Shown here: piece by piece, positions 33,007-41,266 of the stretch
Layout: every line of letters starts with the position of its first letter
Numbering within the stretch: position 1 is the stretch's first letter
Assembly (NCBI RefSeq): GCF_000620785.1
Contig: NZ_JIAI01000003.1
Span: 372,001 to 436,000 of the forward strand
Direction: 5' to 3'
Source of the DNA: Actinospineispora acaciae DSM 45401
Lineage (GTDB): Bacteria > Actinomycetota > Actinomycetes > Mycobacteriales > Pseudonocardiaceae
Length of the DNA stretch: 64,000 nt
Notes under the pieces: generated by a model
What the model was told of the DNA's origin: nothing
The model's input: the letters and a program-made list of their open reading frames with translations, nothing else
The model's database searches: none
Program-made: the position numbers and the translations under genes

Positions 33007-33879
33007 TCACAGCCGGGGCACGATCAGCTCGGTGGCCGCCTCCAGGCCGTACAGCGACTCGGCGGACGCGGCCGGGTGCTGGGCGTGCAGCGCCACCCTG
33101 AACAGCAGCGCGCGCAGCAGCACCTGTGGCCAGCCCTCCAGGTGCGACCAGGCGCTGAGCAGCCTCGGGTCCGCGTTCCCCCAGGCCAGCGCGTCGACCA
33201 CGACCACGGCGGCGGCCCATTCCACCGGCCGCCAGAACGGCACCAGGTCGAGCACGGCCGGCGGCTTGTTGCCGTCGAAGAGCACGGTGCCGAACAGGTC
33301 GGCGTGCACCACCTGGGCGGGCAGCCGGACCTTGCGGCGGTACCCGGCGAGCTCGGCGAACAGCACGCCGCCCGACTCCGGGTTCAAAGTGATCGTCCGT
33401 TCCCCCCAGGCGGCCGCGTCGGCGCGGGCGACCAGGTCGTCCCGGTCGTCCAGCAGCCGGGGCCGGCGGACCGACGCGGTCGCGGCGTGCAGCCGCATGG
33501 CGGCGTCCACCAGGTCGTCGTACCTGGGCTCCGGGGCGCCGCTGAGGTACTGGCAGGCCGACCAGCCGGCCACCACCCAACGCCCGTCCGAGGCGCGCAC
33601 CGGCCGGGCGATCCGCAACCCGTCCGCCCGTAGCGTCTCCAGCACCCGCGCCGACCACGCGGCCAGCGCGTTGTCCTGCACCGGACGGATCACCACGTCG
33701 CCGCACCGCCAGGCGCACAGCCCGCCGAACCGCACCGGCCGGACCGGCACGTCACGGACCCCGAAGGCGTTGCGCACGTGCCGAGGCAGCTCATCGCCCC
33801 ACTCGAGCGCCGCATCGGAGGCCTCGGCCCTGGGGCTGGGCACCGCGTCGTACGCCGAACCACTGGCACGATCCGTCAC
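33007..33879 (-). CDS. TIGR02569-family protein (Rv3205c homologue)
   Basis: A 290-residue actinobacterial protein of TIGR02569. Seen: ELPRHVRNAFGVRDVPVRPV, WRCGDVVIRPVQD, the central LPAQVVHADLFGTVLFDG and PPAVLDLVPFWRPVEWAAAV. The HADLFGTVLF and VLDLVPFWRP pair looks like the catalytic HxD and DxD regions of the aminoglycoside-phosphotransferase/choline-kinase fold, so it may be a divergent small-molecule kinase. GTG starts at 33888 and 33879 are both possible and neither has a good ribosome site. It precedes moeZ in mycobacteria, as it roughly does here. Confidence 0.78.
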   Translation of the reverse strand: MTDRASGSAYDAVPSPRAEASDAALEWGDELPRHVRNAFGVRDVPVRPVRFGGLCAWRCGDVVIRPVQDNALAAWSARVLETLRADGLRIARPVRASDGRWVVAGWSACQYLSGAPEPRYDDLVDAAMRLHAATASVRRPRLLDDRDDLVARADAAAWGERTITLNPESGGVLFAELAGYRRKVRLPAQVVHADLFGTVLFDGNKPPAVLDLVPFWRPVEWAAAVVVVDALAWGNADPRLLSAWSHLEGWPQVLLRALLFRVALHAQHPAASAESLYGLEAATELIVPRL

Positions 33880-34052
33880 CGATGTCACAGATCGGCACGG
33901 TACCTCCGGATCACCCCAGCTCCCGGCTACGCCACGCCGATCGGTATCTGTAATAACGCACGGTAGCCGTTCGCGCCCCGCATCCCGCCCGGCCCACCGC
34001 ACGACCGGCGGAAACCTCCCCACTCGGGCCAGCCAGCCGCTACCTTCGGCCC

Positions 34053-36044
34053 ATGTCGACACCGCCGCCCCCCGGCCAGGGGCCAGAACCACCCGCCCCG
34101 GACCTGGACGAGCAGCGCCCGACGGACCAGGCAACACCGGCCGGCTCCCCACCCCCCGACCAGCCCTCGTCCGAAAACGGCCAGCCCTCCCCCGAACACC
34201 AGCCGTCCGACAGCGACCCGCTGCACGAACCGGACCCCCCAACCGAACGCCTGCAGATCGCACCCGAACCACCGACCGAACGAATCCCGACCGGACGCCT
34301 CCTGTCCGAACCCGAGCCGTCCGAGCCGTCCGAGCCCTCGGGCCTCGCCGAGCCCGGTTCCTCGGAACCGCCCGGCCCGCCCGAACCCGGTTCCGCGGAA
34401 CCGTTCGCCGCCGTCGAACCCGGTTCGGCGGAACCGCTTGACACCCACGAACCCGGTTCCGCGGAACCGCCAGCCGCCATCGAACTCGGCCTCACGGAAC
34501 CGCCCGACGCGGCCGCGCCCGGTTCCGCGGAACCGCGTGACACCGCCGAACCCGGCTCCCCAGAAGCGCTTGACGCCGCCGGACCCGGTTCCGCGGAACC
34601 GCTCAGCGCCATCGAACCGGGTTCCCCGGAACCGCTGAGCACCGTCGGACTCGGCTCCGCGGAACCGCCCGGCCCCGCCGAGCCCGGTTCCGCGGAACCG
34701 CTCACCGCCGCCGAGCCCGACCCCACGGAACCCCCCGAGCCCGCCGAACCCGGTTCCGCGGAACCGCCCGAGCGGCCGTCGTCCGAGCCCGACGCCTCAC
34801 CGTGGCAACGCCCACCCGACGGCGACCAGGCTCCGCACGCCCGACCACCGGAAGCCGACCAGCCACCGGGGCACCCTCCGCCCGGCTCTCCACCGGCTCC
34901 GGACCACCCGCAACCGCCCGGCCACCCGCCACCCCCAGGACACCCACAGGCACCAGGAATCCCACAGACACCGGGTTACCCGGGCCCACCGCCCTACCCG
35001 CCGCCGGGTTCACCGCCCGCGCAGAGCTTCCCGCCGCCGGGCTTCCCACCGCCCGGCTATCCCCCGCCCCCGGGCCACCCGCACCCGCCCGGACACCCGC
35101 AGCAAGCCAACCCACCTCAGGGCTACCCGCCTCAGGTCTATCCACCGCCGCCCGGCTACCCGGCCGCCCAGGGCTACCCCGGCCCCGCCTACCCCGGCCC
35201 CGGCTACCCGATGGGCGGCGGCCACCCGGGCGGCGGGATCCCGGTGCCGCCGAACGACCCCCTGGTGCCGGCCGACCTGCGCGGCTGGTTCAACCGGATC
35301 GGCGGCGTCCTGCGGCGCAGCCTGCCGCAGCTGCTGGTCCTGCAGGCGGTCGCGGCGGTGGTGAGTGCGGTGGTCGGGGTGGTGCGGAGTCTGGTCACGC
35401 CGGCAGGGGCGCAGGTCGGCACCGGGTTCGGCGGCATGTTCGGCATGGTGGTGCGGGCCGACGCGCCCGGCGGGCTGATCGCGGTCAGCCTGATCGGCGT
35501 GCTGGTCATGCTCGCGGTCAGCGCGTTCATCCAGGGCGCCTCGGTGTTCGTGGTCGTCCGGGACGCGGCGGGGCGCCGCACCAGTGCGCCGGACGCGATG
35601 CGGCTGGTCATGTCGAAGGCGCCGGCGCTCGTCGGGTGGGGCGTGCTGGCCGGCGCCCTGATCGGGTTCGGGATGTTCGCGCTGGTGCTGCCGGGGCTCT
35701 ACCTGATGGTCGTGTTCGGCTCGTCGCTGCTGGGGGTGCTGGTGGTGGAGCGCGGCACCATGGGGCGCTGTTTCGTGCTGGTGCACGGGCGGTTCCTGCC
35801 GACGGCGGCGCGGCTGGCGATCGTCATCGCCGTGGTGTTCGCCTACGGCTGGGTGACGATGCTCATCGCGGCGGTGCTGGGCGGCGGGCCGACCTCGGTG
35901 GGCACGGCGATCCTGCGCGCGATCCTGCTCATCCCGGTCGGCGTGGCGGTCACGGCGGTCGGCGTGGTCAGCTACGCCGAGCTGCGGTTCTACGAGAACC
36001 GGTCGGTCTCCACCCCGTGGCTGGCGTCGCAGATGTCGCTGTGA
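34053..36044 (+). CDS. Pro/Glu-rich repeat protein with C-terminal multi-helix membrane domain
   Basis: A 663-residue protein in three parts. Residues 1-100 are Pro/acidic; residues 101-243 are thirteen 11-residue repeats around EPGSAEP; residues 250-390 are a Pro-Gly-rich, collagen-like spacer (PGHPPPPGHPQ type). The last 250 residues start at LRGWFNRIGGVLRRSLPQLL and hold about six membrane helices (FALVLPGLYLMVVFGSSLLG, LAIVIAVVFAYGWVTMLI), like a glycerophosphodiesterase-associated membrane domain. Long disordered N-terminal tails on such domains are common in actinobacteria. Function unknown. A strong hairpin follows the stop. Confidence 0.78.
   Translation: MSTPPPPGQGPEPPAPDLDEQRPTDQATPAGSPPPDQPSSENGQPSPEHQPSDSDPLHEPDPPTERLQIAPEPPTERIPTGRLLSEPEPSEPSEPSGLAEPGSSEPPGPPEPGSAEPFAAVEPGSAEPLDTHEPGSAEPPAAIELGLTEPPDAAAPGSAEPRDTAEPGSPEALDAAGPGSAEPLSAIEPGSPEPLSTVGLGSAEPPGPAEPGSAEPLTAAEPDPTEPPEPAEPGSAEPPERPSSEPDASPWQRPPDGDQAPHARPPEADQPPGHPPPGSPPAPDHPQPPGHPPPPGHPQAPGIPQTPGYPGPPPYPPPGSPPAQSFPPPGFPPPGYPPPPGHPHPPGHPQQANPPQGYPPQVYPPPPGYPAAQGYPGPAYPGPGYPMGGGHPGGGIPVPPNDPLVPADLRGWFNRIGGVLRRSLPQLLVLQAVAAVVSAVVGVVRSLVTPAGAQVGTGFGGMFGMVVRADAPGGLIAVSLIGVLVMLAVSAFIQGASVFVVVRDAAGRRTSAPDAMRLVMSKAPALVGWGVLAGALIGFGMFALVLPGLYLMVVFGSSLLGVLVVERGTMGRCFVLVHGRFLPTAARLAIVIAVVFAYGWVTMLIAAVLGGGPTSVGTAILRAILLIPVGVAVTAVGVVSYAELRFYENRSVSTPWLASQMSL
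34353..34781 (+). repeat. Thirteen 33-base tandem repeats carrying a palindrome
   Basis: Units start every 33 bases from 34353 to 34749. The core of most units is CCCGGTTCCGCGGAACCG, encoding PGSAEP; its last 16 bases are a perfect palindrome. Units at 34386, 34452, 34518, 34584, 34683 and 34749 keep the palindrome closely, while the 15 bases between cores vary freely. Confidence 0.85.
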
Positions 36045-36049
36045 CGCGC

Positions 36050-36082
36050 GGGCGCCGGCGTTCGTGGCGAACGCCGGCGCCC
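36050..36082. terminator. Bidirectional terminator hairpin
   Basis: GGGCGCCGGCGTTCG and its exact complement around a TGG loop, in the 50-base gap between the repeat membrane protein and moeZ, which converge here. Confidence 0.88.
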
Positions 36083-36094
36083 GGGGATGCGCCG

Positions 36095-37267
36095 TCAGTA
36101 GGTCGGCAGCGAAGGGTCGACCTGGTTCGCCCAGGCCAGCACGCCGCCGCCGACGTGCACCGCGTCGGAGAAGCCGGCCTTGTGCAGCGCGGCCAGCGCC
36201 TCCGCCGAGCGGCCGCCGGACTTGCAGTGCAGCACCACCGGCCGGTCCTGCGGGATCTCGGCCAGCGCCTCGCCGGACAGGATGCGGTCCTTGGGGATGA
36301 GCACCGCGCCGGGGATCTTGACGATCTCGTACTCGTGCGGCTCGCGGACGTCGATGAGCGCGAAGTCCTTACCGGCGTCCATCATGTCCTTGAGCTCGGT
36401 GGCCGTGATGGTGTGGCCGGCGGCGGCGTCCTGGGCGTCCTCGGACACCACGCCGCAGAACGCGTCGTAGTCGATCAGTTCGGTGATCTTGACCGACTCC
36501 GGGTCCTTGCGGATCTTGATGGTGCGGTAGCTCATCTCCAGGGCGTCGTAGACCATCAGCCGGCCCAGCAGCGGCTCGCCGATGCCGGTGATCAGCTTGA
36601 TCGCCTCGTTCACCATGATCGAGCCGATGGACGCGCACAGCACGCCGAGCACCCCGCCCTCGGCGCAGGAGGGCACCATCCCGGGGGGCGGCGGCTCGGG
36701 GTAGAGGTCGCGGTAGTTCAGGCCGAGCCCGTTCGGCGCGTCCTCCCAGAACACCGAGGCCTGGCCCTCGAACCGGAAGATCGAGCCCCACACGTACGGC
36801 TTGCCCAGCAGCACGGCGGCGTCGTTGACCAGGTACCGGGTGGCGAAGTTGTCGGTGCCGTCCAGGATCAGGTCGTAGTCGCGGAAGATGTCCAGCGCGT
36901 TCGAGGAGTCCAGCCGCGTCTGGTGCAGCCGCACCTCGACGAACGGGTTCGTCTCGAGGATCGAGTTGCGCGCCGACTCCGCCTTGGACCTGCCGATGTC
37001 GGACTGGCCGTGGATGACCTGGCGCTGCAGGTTCGACTCGTCCACCACGTCGAAGTCGACGATGCCCAGCGTGCCCACCCCGGCGGCGGCCAGGTAGAGC
37101 AGCGCGGGCGACCCCAGCCCACCGGCGCCGATCACCAGCACCTTGGCGTTCTTCAGCCGCTTCTGCCCGTCCATCCCGACGTCCGGAATGATCAGGTGGC
37201 GGCTGTACCGGGCGACCTCGTCCTTGGTCAGCTCGGCTGCCGGCTCCACGAGCGGCGGTAGCGACAT
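36095..37267 (-). CDS. moeZ: Adenylyltransferase/sulfurtransferase MoeZ
   Basis: A 390-residue fusion. Residues 15-260 are the MoeB/ThiF E1-like domain (ARYSRHLIIPDVGMDGQKRL, VIGAGGLGSPALLYLAAAG, DESNLQRQVIHGQSDIGRSK, DGTDNFATRYLVNDA, and the Cys in PSCAEGGVLG). Residues 290-390 are a rhodanese with active-site LHCKSGGRSAEAL. It adenylates and thiocarboxylates the C-terminus of small sulfur carriers such as MoaD, ThiS or CysO, for molybdopterin, thiamine and cysteine. Nitrate reductase elsewhere in the window needs molybdopterin. Full length and active-site complete. Confidence 0.95.
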   Translation of the reverse strand: MSLPPLVEPAAELTKDEVARYSRHLIIPDVGMDGQKRLKNAKVLVIGAGGLGSPALLYLAAAGVGTLGIVDFDVVDESNLQRQVIHGQSDIGRSKAESARNSILETNPFVEVRLHQTRLDSSNALDIFRDYDLILDGTDNFATRYLVNDAAVLLGKPYVWGSIFRFEGQASVFWEDAPNGLGLNYRDLYPEPPPPGMVPSCAEGGVLGVLCASIGSIMVNEAIKLITGIGEPLLGRLMVYDALEMSYRTIKIRKDPESVKITELIDYDAFCGVVSEDAQDAAAGHTITATELKDMMDAGKDFALIDVREPHEYEIVKIPGAVLIPKDRILSGEALAEIPQDRPVVLHCKSGGRSAEALAALHKAGFSDAVHVGGGVLAWANQVDPSLPTY

Positions 37268-37346
37268 GTCGTCTCGCTCCTTAGGGTCTGTTTCGGCGGC
37301 TCAACCGTGCAACGCCGCGTACCCGGCCTATCTTCCCACCCCGGGC

Positions 37347-38411
37347 CTACCACCGTCCGGCTTCGACCGCGCGCCACATGCCCAGCACCGCCCGCGCGAC
37401 GGTCACCGGCCGCTCGATCTGCGGGATGTGGCCCACCTCTGGCAGCGCCAGCAGCCGCCCGCGTGGCAGCGCGGACGCCGTGCGGGCGGCCAGCCGGGGC
37501 GCCATCAACCGGTCCCGGCCGCCCCAGACCACCAGCGTCGGCGCCGTCACCCCGGCGGCCACCGACCACAGCGACCGGCCGAGGAACCAGCCCCGCAGCA
37601 TGCCCATGCTGGTGCCCCAGAGCGCCTCGCCCGCCCACGCCTGCTCCGCCCGCTCGGCGACCTCCGCCACCGCCTCGGCGATGCGGTGGTCGGGCACCGA
37701 GGACGGGTCGCCGAAGCACAGCCGCATCATCTGCTCGACCCGCTCCCTCGGCGTGACCTCGGCCAGCCGCGCGGCGACCCGGGCCCGCAGCCCCGGGACC
37801 GCGGCCAGCAGGATCCGGGGGTCGGACAGCCGGCGCGGGTCGGGGCGCCGGTCGGGCATCGCGGGCGCGAGCAGGGTCAGGCTGCGCACCAGCTCGGGCC
37901 GCCGGGCCGCCACCCGCAGCGCGATCGCGCCGCCCAGCGAGTTGCCCAGCAGGTGCACCGGCCGCCCATGGCCGGCCAGGAAGCAGAGCACCGCGTCGGC
38001 GTGCGCGGCCAGGCTGTACAGCCCGGACGCCAGCGGGCGTGACCTGCCGAAACCGGGCAGGTCCAGCGCCATGCCGGGGGCGTGCGGGGCCAGCTGCGCG
38101 GCCAGGTCCGTCCAGTTCGTGCCCGACCCGGACAGCCCGTGCAGGTACACCGCGGGCGCCTGGTCGTCCGGCCCCGGCGTCAGCCGCACGTGCAGGGTGA
38201 CGCCACCGGAGCTGATCTCCTGACCTGGCCACGGTCGCTGGCCGAGGTCGAGCGGGGGCAGCTCGCCGGGGTCGGCCAGCGGCGCCGGGGCCGCGCGGGA
38301 CGGGGAACCGGCGGCGGGAGCCGGTCGCGGCGTGGGTAGGGCGGGAGCAGCGGGCGTGGCGGATGCGGCGGCGGGCGCGGGGCCGGCGCCCGCCGGAGAC
38401 GGGAGGACCAT
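37347..38411 (-). CDS. Alpha/beta hydrolase
   Basis: A 354-residue hydrolase. After a Pro/Ala-rich lead of about 60 residues come the oxyanion segment VYLHGLSGSGTNW, the nucleophile elbow LLGNSLGGAIALRVA, the acid in LVVWGGRDRLMAPRL and the His in ALPEVGHIPQIERPV, so the triad is complete. The ATG at 38411 is preceded by a GAGA-poor region; the later start near PLDLGQRPW cannot be excluded. Esterase, lipase or C-C hydrolase activity is possible. It diverges from a TetR gene across 150 bases that contain tandem direct repeats, so that TetR may control it. Confidence 0.85.
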   Translation of the reverse strand: MVLPSPAGAGPAPAAASATPAAPALPTPRPAPAAGSPSRAAPAPLADPGELPPLDLGQRPWPGQEISSGGVTLHVRLTPGPDDQAPAVYLHGLSGSGTNWTDLAAQLAPHAPGMALDLPGFGRSRPLASGLYSLAAHADAVLCFLAGHGRPVHLLGNSLGGAIALRVAARRPELVRSLTLLAPAMPDRRPDPRRLSDPRILLAAVPGLRARVAARLAEVTPRERVEQMMRLCFGDPSSVPDHRIAEAVAEVAERAEQAWAGEALWGTSMGMLRGWFLGRSLWSVAAGVTAPTLVVWGGRDRLMAPRLAARTASALPRGRLLALPEVGHIPQIERPVTVARAVLGMWRAVEAGRW

Positions 38412-38488
38412 GACACCAGGATGCGGGACGCGCGCCCGTTCTCCCAACCCCCGCCGGACGGTTCCCGGTCACCGCCCGGTCGGCTGCG

Positions 38489-38525
38489 CGTCACCCGGAA
38501 GTCACCACGTGACCCGGAAGTCACC
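38489..38525. promoter_or_regulatory. Tandem 19-base direct repeats, candidate operator
   Basis: CGTCACCCGGAAGTCACC and CGTGACCCGGAAGTCACC start 19 bases apart, at 38489 and 38508. The second copy contains GTGAC and GTCAC as an imperfect inverted pair. They lie between the alpha/beta hydrolase and the TetR gene that diverge here, 36 bases before the TetR start. A TetR dimer pair could bind them. Confidence 0.5.
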
Positions 38526-38561
38526 GGCCATTCTTGTTTCTCGCCGGTAGGGTGGGGCGCG

Positions 38562-39200
38562 ATGACCGATATCGCGCGGCCGCCCACAGCCACCGCTGTG
38601 CAACGCGGTGTACGCCTGTCCCGGGACGCCCGCCGCGCCCAGCTGCTCGGCGCGGCCCGCGACGTCTTCGCCGCGCAGGGCTACCACGCCGCCGCCATGG
38701 ACGACATCGCGGACCGGGCCGGGGTCAGCAAGCCCGTGCTCTATCAGCATTTTCCCAGCAAGCTGGAGCTGTACCGGGCGCTGCTGACCACCTACGCCGA
38801 GGAGCTCGTGGGCCGGCTGCGGCACGCCATCGAGCAGACCACCAACAACGAGCAGCGGATCCGGGCCGCCGTGTCCGCCTACTTCGACTTCGTCGCCGGC
38901 GAGGGCCGGTCGTACCGGTTGGTGTTCGCCTCCGACCTGCGCAGCGAGCCGGAGGCGGCCGCCGTGGTGGACCAGGCGCTGACCGACTGCATCAACGTGG
39001 TCACCGACGCGGTCACCACCGATGCCGGGCTGGACCGCGAGCGCGCGCGGCTGCTCGCCGTCGGGCTGGTCGGACTCAGCCAGGTCACCGCGCAGTACTG
39101 GCTGGACTCCGGCCGGGCGGTGCCGCAGGCCGAGGCGGTCGAGCTGATGTCCCGGCTGGCCTGGCGCGGGATAGCGCACTTCCCGATGGTGCACGACTGA
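38562..39200 (+). CDS. TetR-family regulator (Rv3208-like)
   Basis: A 212-residue regulator: RAQLLGAARDVFAAQGYHAA, helix-turn-helix MDDIADRAGVSKPVLYQHFP at about residues 46-65, then a TetR ligand domain with YFDFVAGEGRSYRLVFASDL. It matches Rv3208 in relative position (near moeZ and DUF3107) and length. Direct repeats upstream suggest self-control and control of the divergent hydrolase. It converges on the AurF-like gene with 61 bases between. Confidence 0.88.
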   Translation: MTDIARPPTATAVQRGVRLSRDARRAQLLGAARDVFAAQGYHAAAMDDIADRAGVSKPVLYQHFPSKLELYRALLTTYAEELVGRLRHAIEQTTNNEQRIRAAVSAYFDFVAGEGRSYRLVFASDLRSEPEAAAVVDQALTDCINVVTDAVTTDAGLDRERARLLAVGLVGLSQVTAQYWLDSGRAVPQAEAVELMSRLAWRGIAHFPMVHD

Positions 39201-39261
39201 AGCTCGCGTCCGGCGGCGAGAGCACGTTCGCACCCGCCGCCGGCCGACGCCCGAAACCCCG

Positions 39262-40176
39262 TCAGACCAGGAACGCGCGGCGCCAGAGCACCTCGCTCGG
39301 GCCGCCGATCATGCCCTGCTCGCGCAGGAACGGCACCAGCTTGCGCGCGGTCCAGCGCAGCGAGTCCCGGTGGTGCGGGTTGGCCCTGGCCACCGCGCGG
39401 GCCTGCTTCGGGTCCAGCCCGACGCTGCGGTAGACGTCCGGGTGGATCAGGTTGGTGGCGATGCGGTGCGCCATGACCGCGGTCAGCCAGCGGCCCACCG
39501 CCCGCTGCAACCGGTTCGCCTTCGGCACCAGCCGGGCCAGCTCCTCGCGGGCGTACCTGACGTGCCGGGCCTCCTCGGTGACGTGGATCTTGCTGACCAT
39601 CCGGGTCAGCGGCTGCACGGTCTCGTCGCGCATGCCCTCCCGCTGCAGCTGGTCGGTGATCTCCTCGGCGACCAGGGTGCCGGCGAACATGGCCGGTCCG
39701 CTGACCACCGTCTTGCACAGCCGGCCGAGCTGCTGGGTCATCCAGGTCGGCTCGTAGTCCGGCACGCCGTAGCGCTCGGTCATCTTGGCGAACATGATCG
39801 AGTGCCGGCACTCGTCGGCGATCTCGGTGAGCGCGTACTGGATGTGTTGGCTGCGGGGGTCGCGGTCGTAGGAGTAGCGCAGCAGCATCTGCATCAGGAT
39901 GATCTCGAACCACAGCCCGACCCTGGCGACGCTGCACACCTCGTGGATGGACAGCGTGACCTTCTGCTCCTCGGTCAGCGTGTCCCACAGCTCGGTGCCG
40001 TACAGCGAGACCCGGTGCGCCGGCATCCCGTAGGCGCCGTCGACCAGCGGGGCCTCCCAGTCGATCTCCAGGTTGGGCTCGTAGGAGTGCTCCAGCGAGC
40101 TGCGCAGCAGCCGGCGCGCGGTGGCCTCCCTGGCCTCGCGCGTGCTCTTCTTGCCGCTCTGCGTAGGGGCGCTCAT
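39262..40176 (-). CDS. AurF-like diiron N-oxygenase family protein
   Basis: A 304-residue all-helical protein of the p-aminobenzoate N-oxygenase group. All diiron ligands can be placed: Glu91, Glu122-x2-His125 (ADECRHSIMF), Glu171 or Glu172 (LVAEEITDQ), and His198-x3-Glu202-x2-His205 (IHVTEEARHVRY), the AurF spacing. AurF oxidises an arylamine through hydroxylamine to nitro; many actinobacterial relatives have unknown substrates. It diverges from its neighbouring TetR gene over two perfect palindromes, so expression is probably ligand-induced. It converges on the other TetR. Confidence 0.85.
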   Translation of the reverse strand: MSAPTQSGKKSTREAREATARRLLRSSLEHSYEPNLEIDWEAPLVDGAYGMPAHRVSLYGTELWDTLTEEQKVTLSIHEVCSVARVGLWFEIILMQMLLRYSYDRDPRSQHIQYALTEIADECRHSIMFAKMTERYGVPDYEPTWMTQQLGRLCKTVVSGPAMFAGTLVAEEITDQLQREGMRDETVQPLTRMVSKIHVTEEARHVRYAREELARLVPKANRLQRAVGRWLTAVMAHRIATNLIHPDVYRSVGLDPKQARAVARANPHHRDSLRWTARKLVPFLREQGMIGGPSEVLWRRAFLV

Positions 40177-40223
40177 AACGGCTCCGCTCCTTCCGGTGAC
40201 GCTTTCGCCGGCGGAAACTTGAC

Positions 40224-40254
40224 GTTACCGCCGGTAACTGTTACCAAGGGTAAC
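40224..40254. promoter_or_regulatory. Twin palindromic operators between AurF-like and TetR genes
   Basis: GTTACC-GCC-GGTAAC (40224-40238) and GTTACC-AAG-GGTAAC (40240-40254), each a perfect 6-3-6 palindrome, one base apart. The second abuts the TetR GTG at 40255. Repeat centres are 16 bases apart, about one and a half helix turns. This is a very strong candidate for self-repression plus control of the diiron enzyme. Confidence 0.8.
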
Positions 40255-40959
40255 GTGAAACGAGACGCTGTCAACCCCTCCCGGCGGAGCGGCCGGGCCG
40301 AGCGCTGGGCCGGGCACCGCGAGCAGCGCCGAACCGAGCTGGTCGAGGCCGCGATCGAGGCCATCCGCGAGCGCGGCGCCGGCGTCTCGGTGGCGGCCAT
40401 CGCCGCGCAGGCCGGCGTCACCAAGCCGGTGCTGTACCGGCACTTCACCGACCGCGCCGACCTGCAGCGGGCGGTCAGCGAGCGGGCCGCGCGGATGCTG
40501 CTGGACCGGCTGCTGCCCGAGCTGGCCACCGAGCGCGACCCGATCGAACGGATCCGGGCGATCGTGGACGCCTTCCTCGCGGGCATCGAGGACGAGCCGG
40601 AGCTGTGGCGGTTCGTGGTGCACAACCCGGGCGGCGAGCACGAGGCCAGCGCCGACGTGGTGGCGCACAACCTGGCGCTGATCGCCGGGATGATCACCTC
40701 CGGCCTGGTGGAGGAGCTGCGGGCGCGCGGGCGCGACGCGGGCGGCGCGGAGGCGTGGGCCTACGGCATCGCGGGCATGGTCTACACGGCCGGCGACTGG
40801 TGGCTGCAGCGGCGCACCATGACCCGCGACGCGCTGACCGACTACCTCACCCAGCTGATCTGGGGCGGCCTGTCCGGGGTGCTGGGGACGGCGGCGCCGG
40901 CCCAGAAGGACGAGGACGGCCGGCCGCTGCGGCTGGTCGCCGGCGAGCAGGAGGGATGA
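40255..40959 (+). CDS. TetR-family regulator of the AurF-like unit
   Basis: A 234-residue regulator with a basic N-terminus (NPSRRSGRAERWAGHREQRR), helix-turn-helix VSVAAIAAQAGVTKPVLYRHF at about residues 46-66 and a ligand domain containing ELWRFVVHNPGGEHE. The GTG directly after the operator leaves no room for a ribosome site, so the message is probably leaderless from a promoter inside the operators. The stop overlaps the DUF4873 gene start (ATGA), so the two are co-translated. Confidence 0.9.
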   Translation: MKRDAVNPSRRSGRAERWAGHREQRRTELVEAAIEAIRERGAGVSVAAIAAQAGVTKPVLYRHFTDRADLQRAVSERAARMLLDRLLPELATERDPIERIRAIVDAFLAGIEDEPELWRFVVHNPGGEHEASADVVAHNLALIAGMITSGLVEELRARGRDAGGAEAWAYGIAGMVYTAGDWWLQRRTMTRDALTDYLTQLIWGGLSGVLGTAAPAQKDEDGRPLRLVAGEQEG

Positions 40960-41264
40960 CCGAGATGGACGACGATGACTACGCGGGCCCCGCGACCGTG
41001 CGGCTGGACGAGCGCGAGCTGCCGGTCAAGGTCCGCCTGATCGCGGTGAACGAGCCGATCGACGGGCGGATCCACTGGTCCGGCCGGATCGAGGCGGACG
41101 CGGCGCTGGACGAGCTGCTCGGCGGCTCCAGCTCGGACATGGAGCTGGTCACCGCCGGCGGGCGGGCCGAGGGCAAGATCGGCGAGCCCGACCCGTGGGG
41201 CCGCTACCGGGTCACCGGCGTGGGCCCGCCCCCGTTCGAGATGGACCCGCCGCCGGAGGACTAG
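40956..41264 (+). CDS. DUF4873 domain protein
   Basis: A 102-residue acidic protein (YAGPATVRLDERELPVKVRL, EPIDGRIHWSGRIEADAALD, WGRYRVTGVGPPPFEMD), recognised as DUF4873. The domain also occurs fused to flavin monooxygenases and near oxygenases in actinobacteria, which fits its place with the AurF-like enzyme. GAGGG lies just before the ATG. It converges on DUF3107 with two bases between stops; the junction CTAGGCCTAG supplies TAG stops in both directions. Biochemical role unknown. Confidence 0.75.
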   Translation: MTEMDDDDYAGPATVRLDERELPVKVRLIAVNEPIDGRIHWSGRIEADAALDELLGGSSSDMELVTAGGRAEGKIGEPDPWGRYRVTGVGPPPFEMDPPPED

Positions 41265-41266
41265 GC

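Noticed and set aside
33877..33907. GTG at 33898 close to a GGAGG site as the start of the TIGR02569 gene
   Set aside because: It is out of frame with the conserved protein, so in-frame GTG codons at 33888 or 33879 are used.
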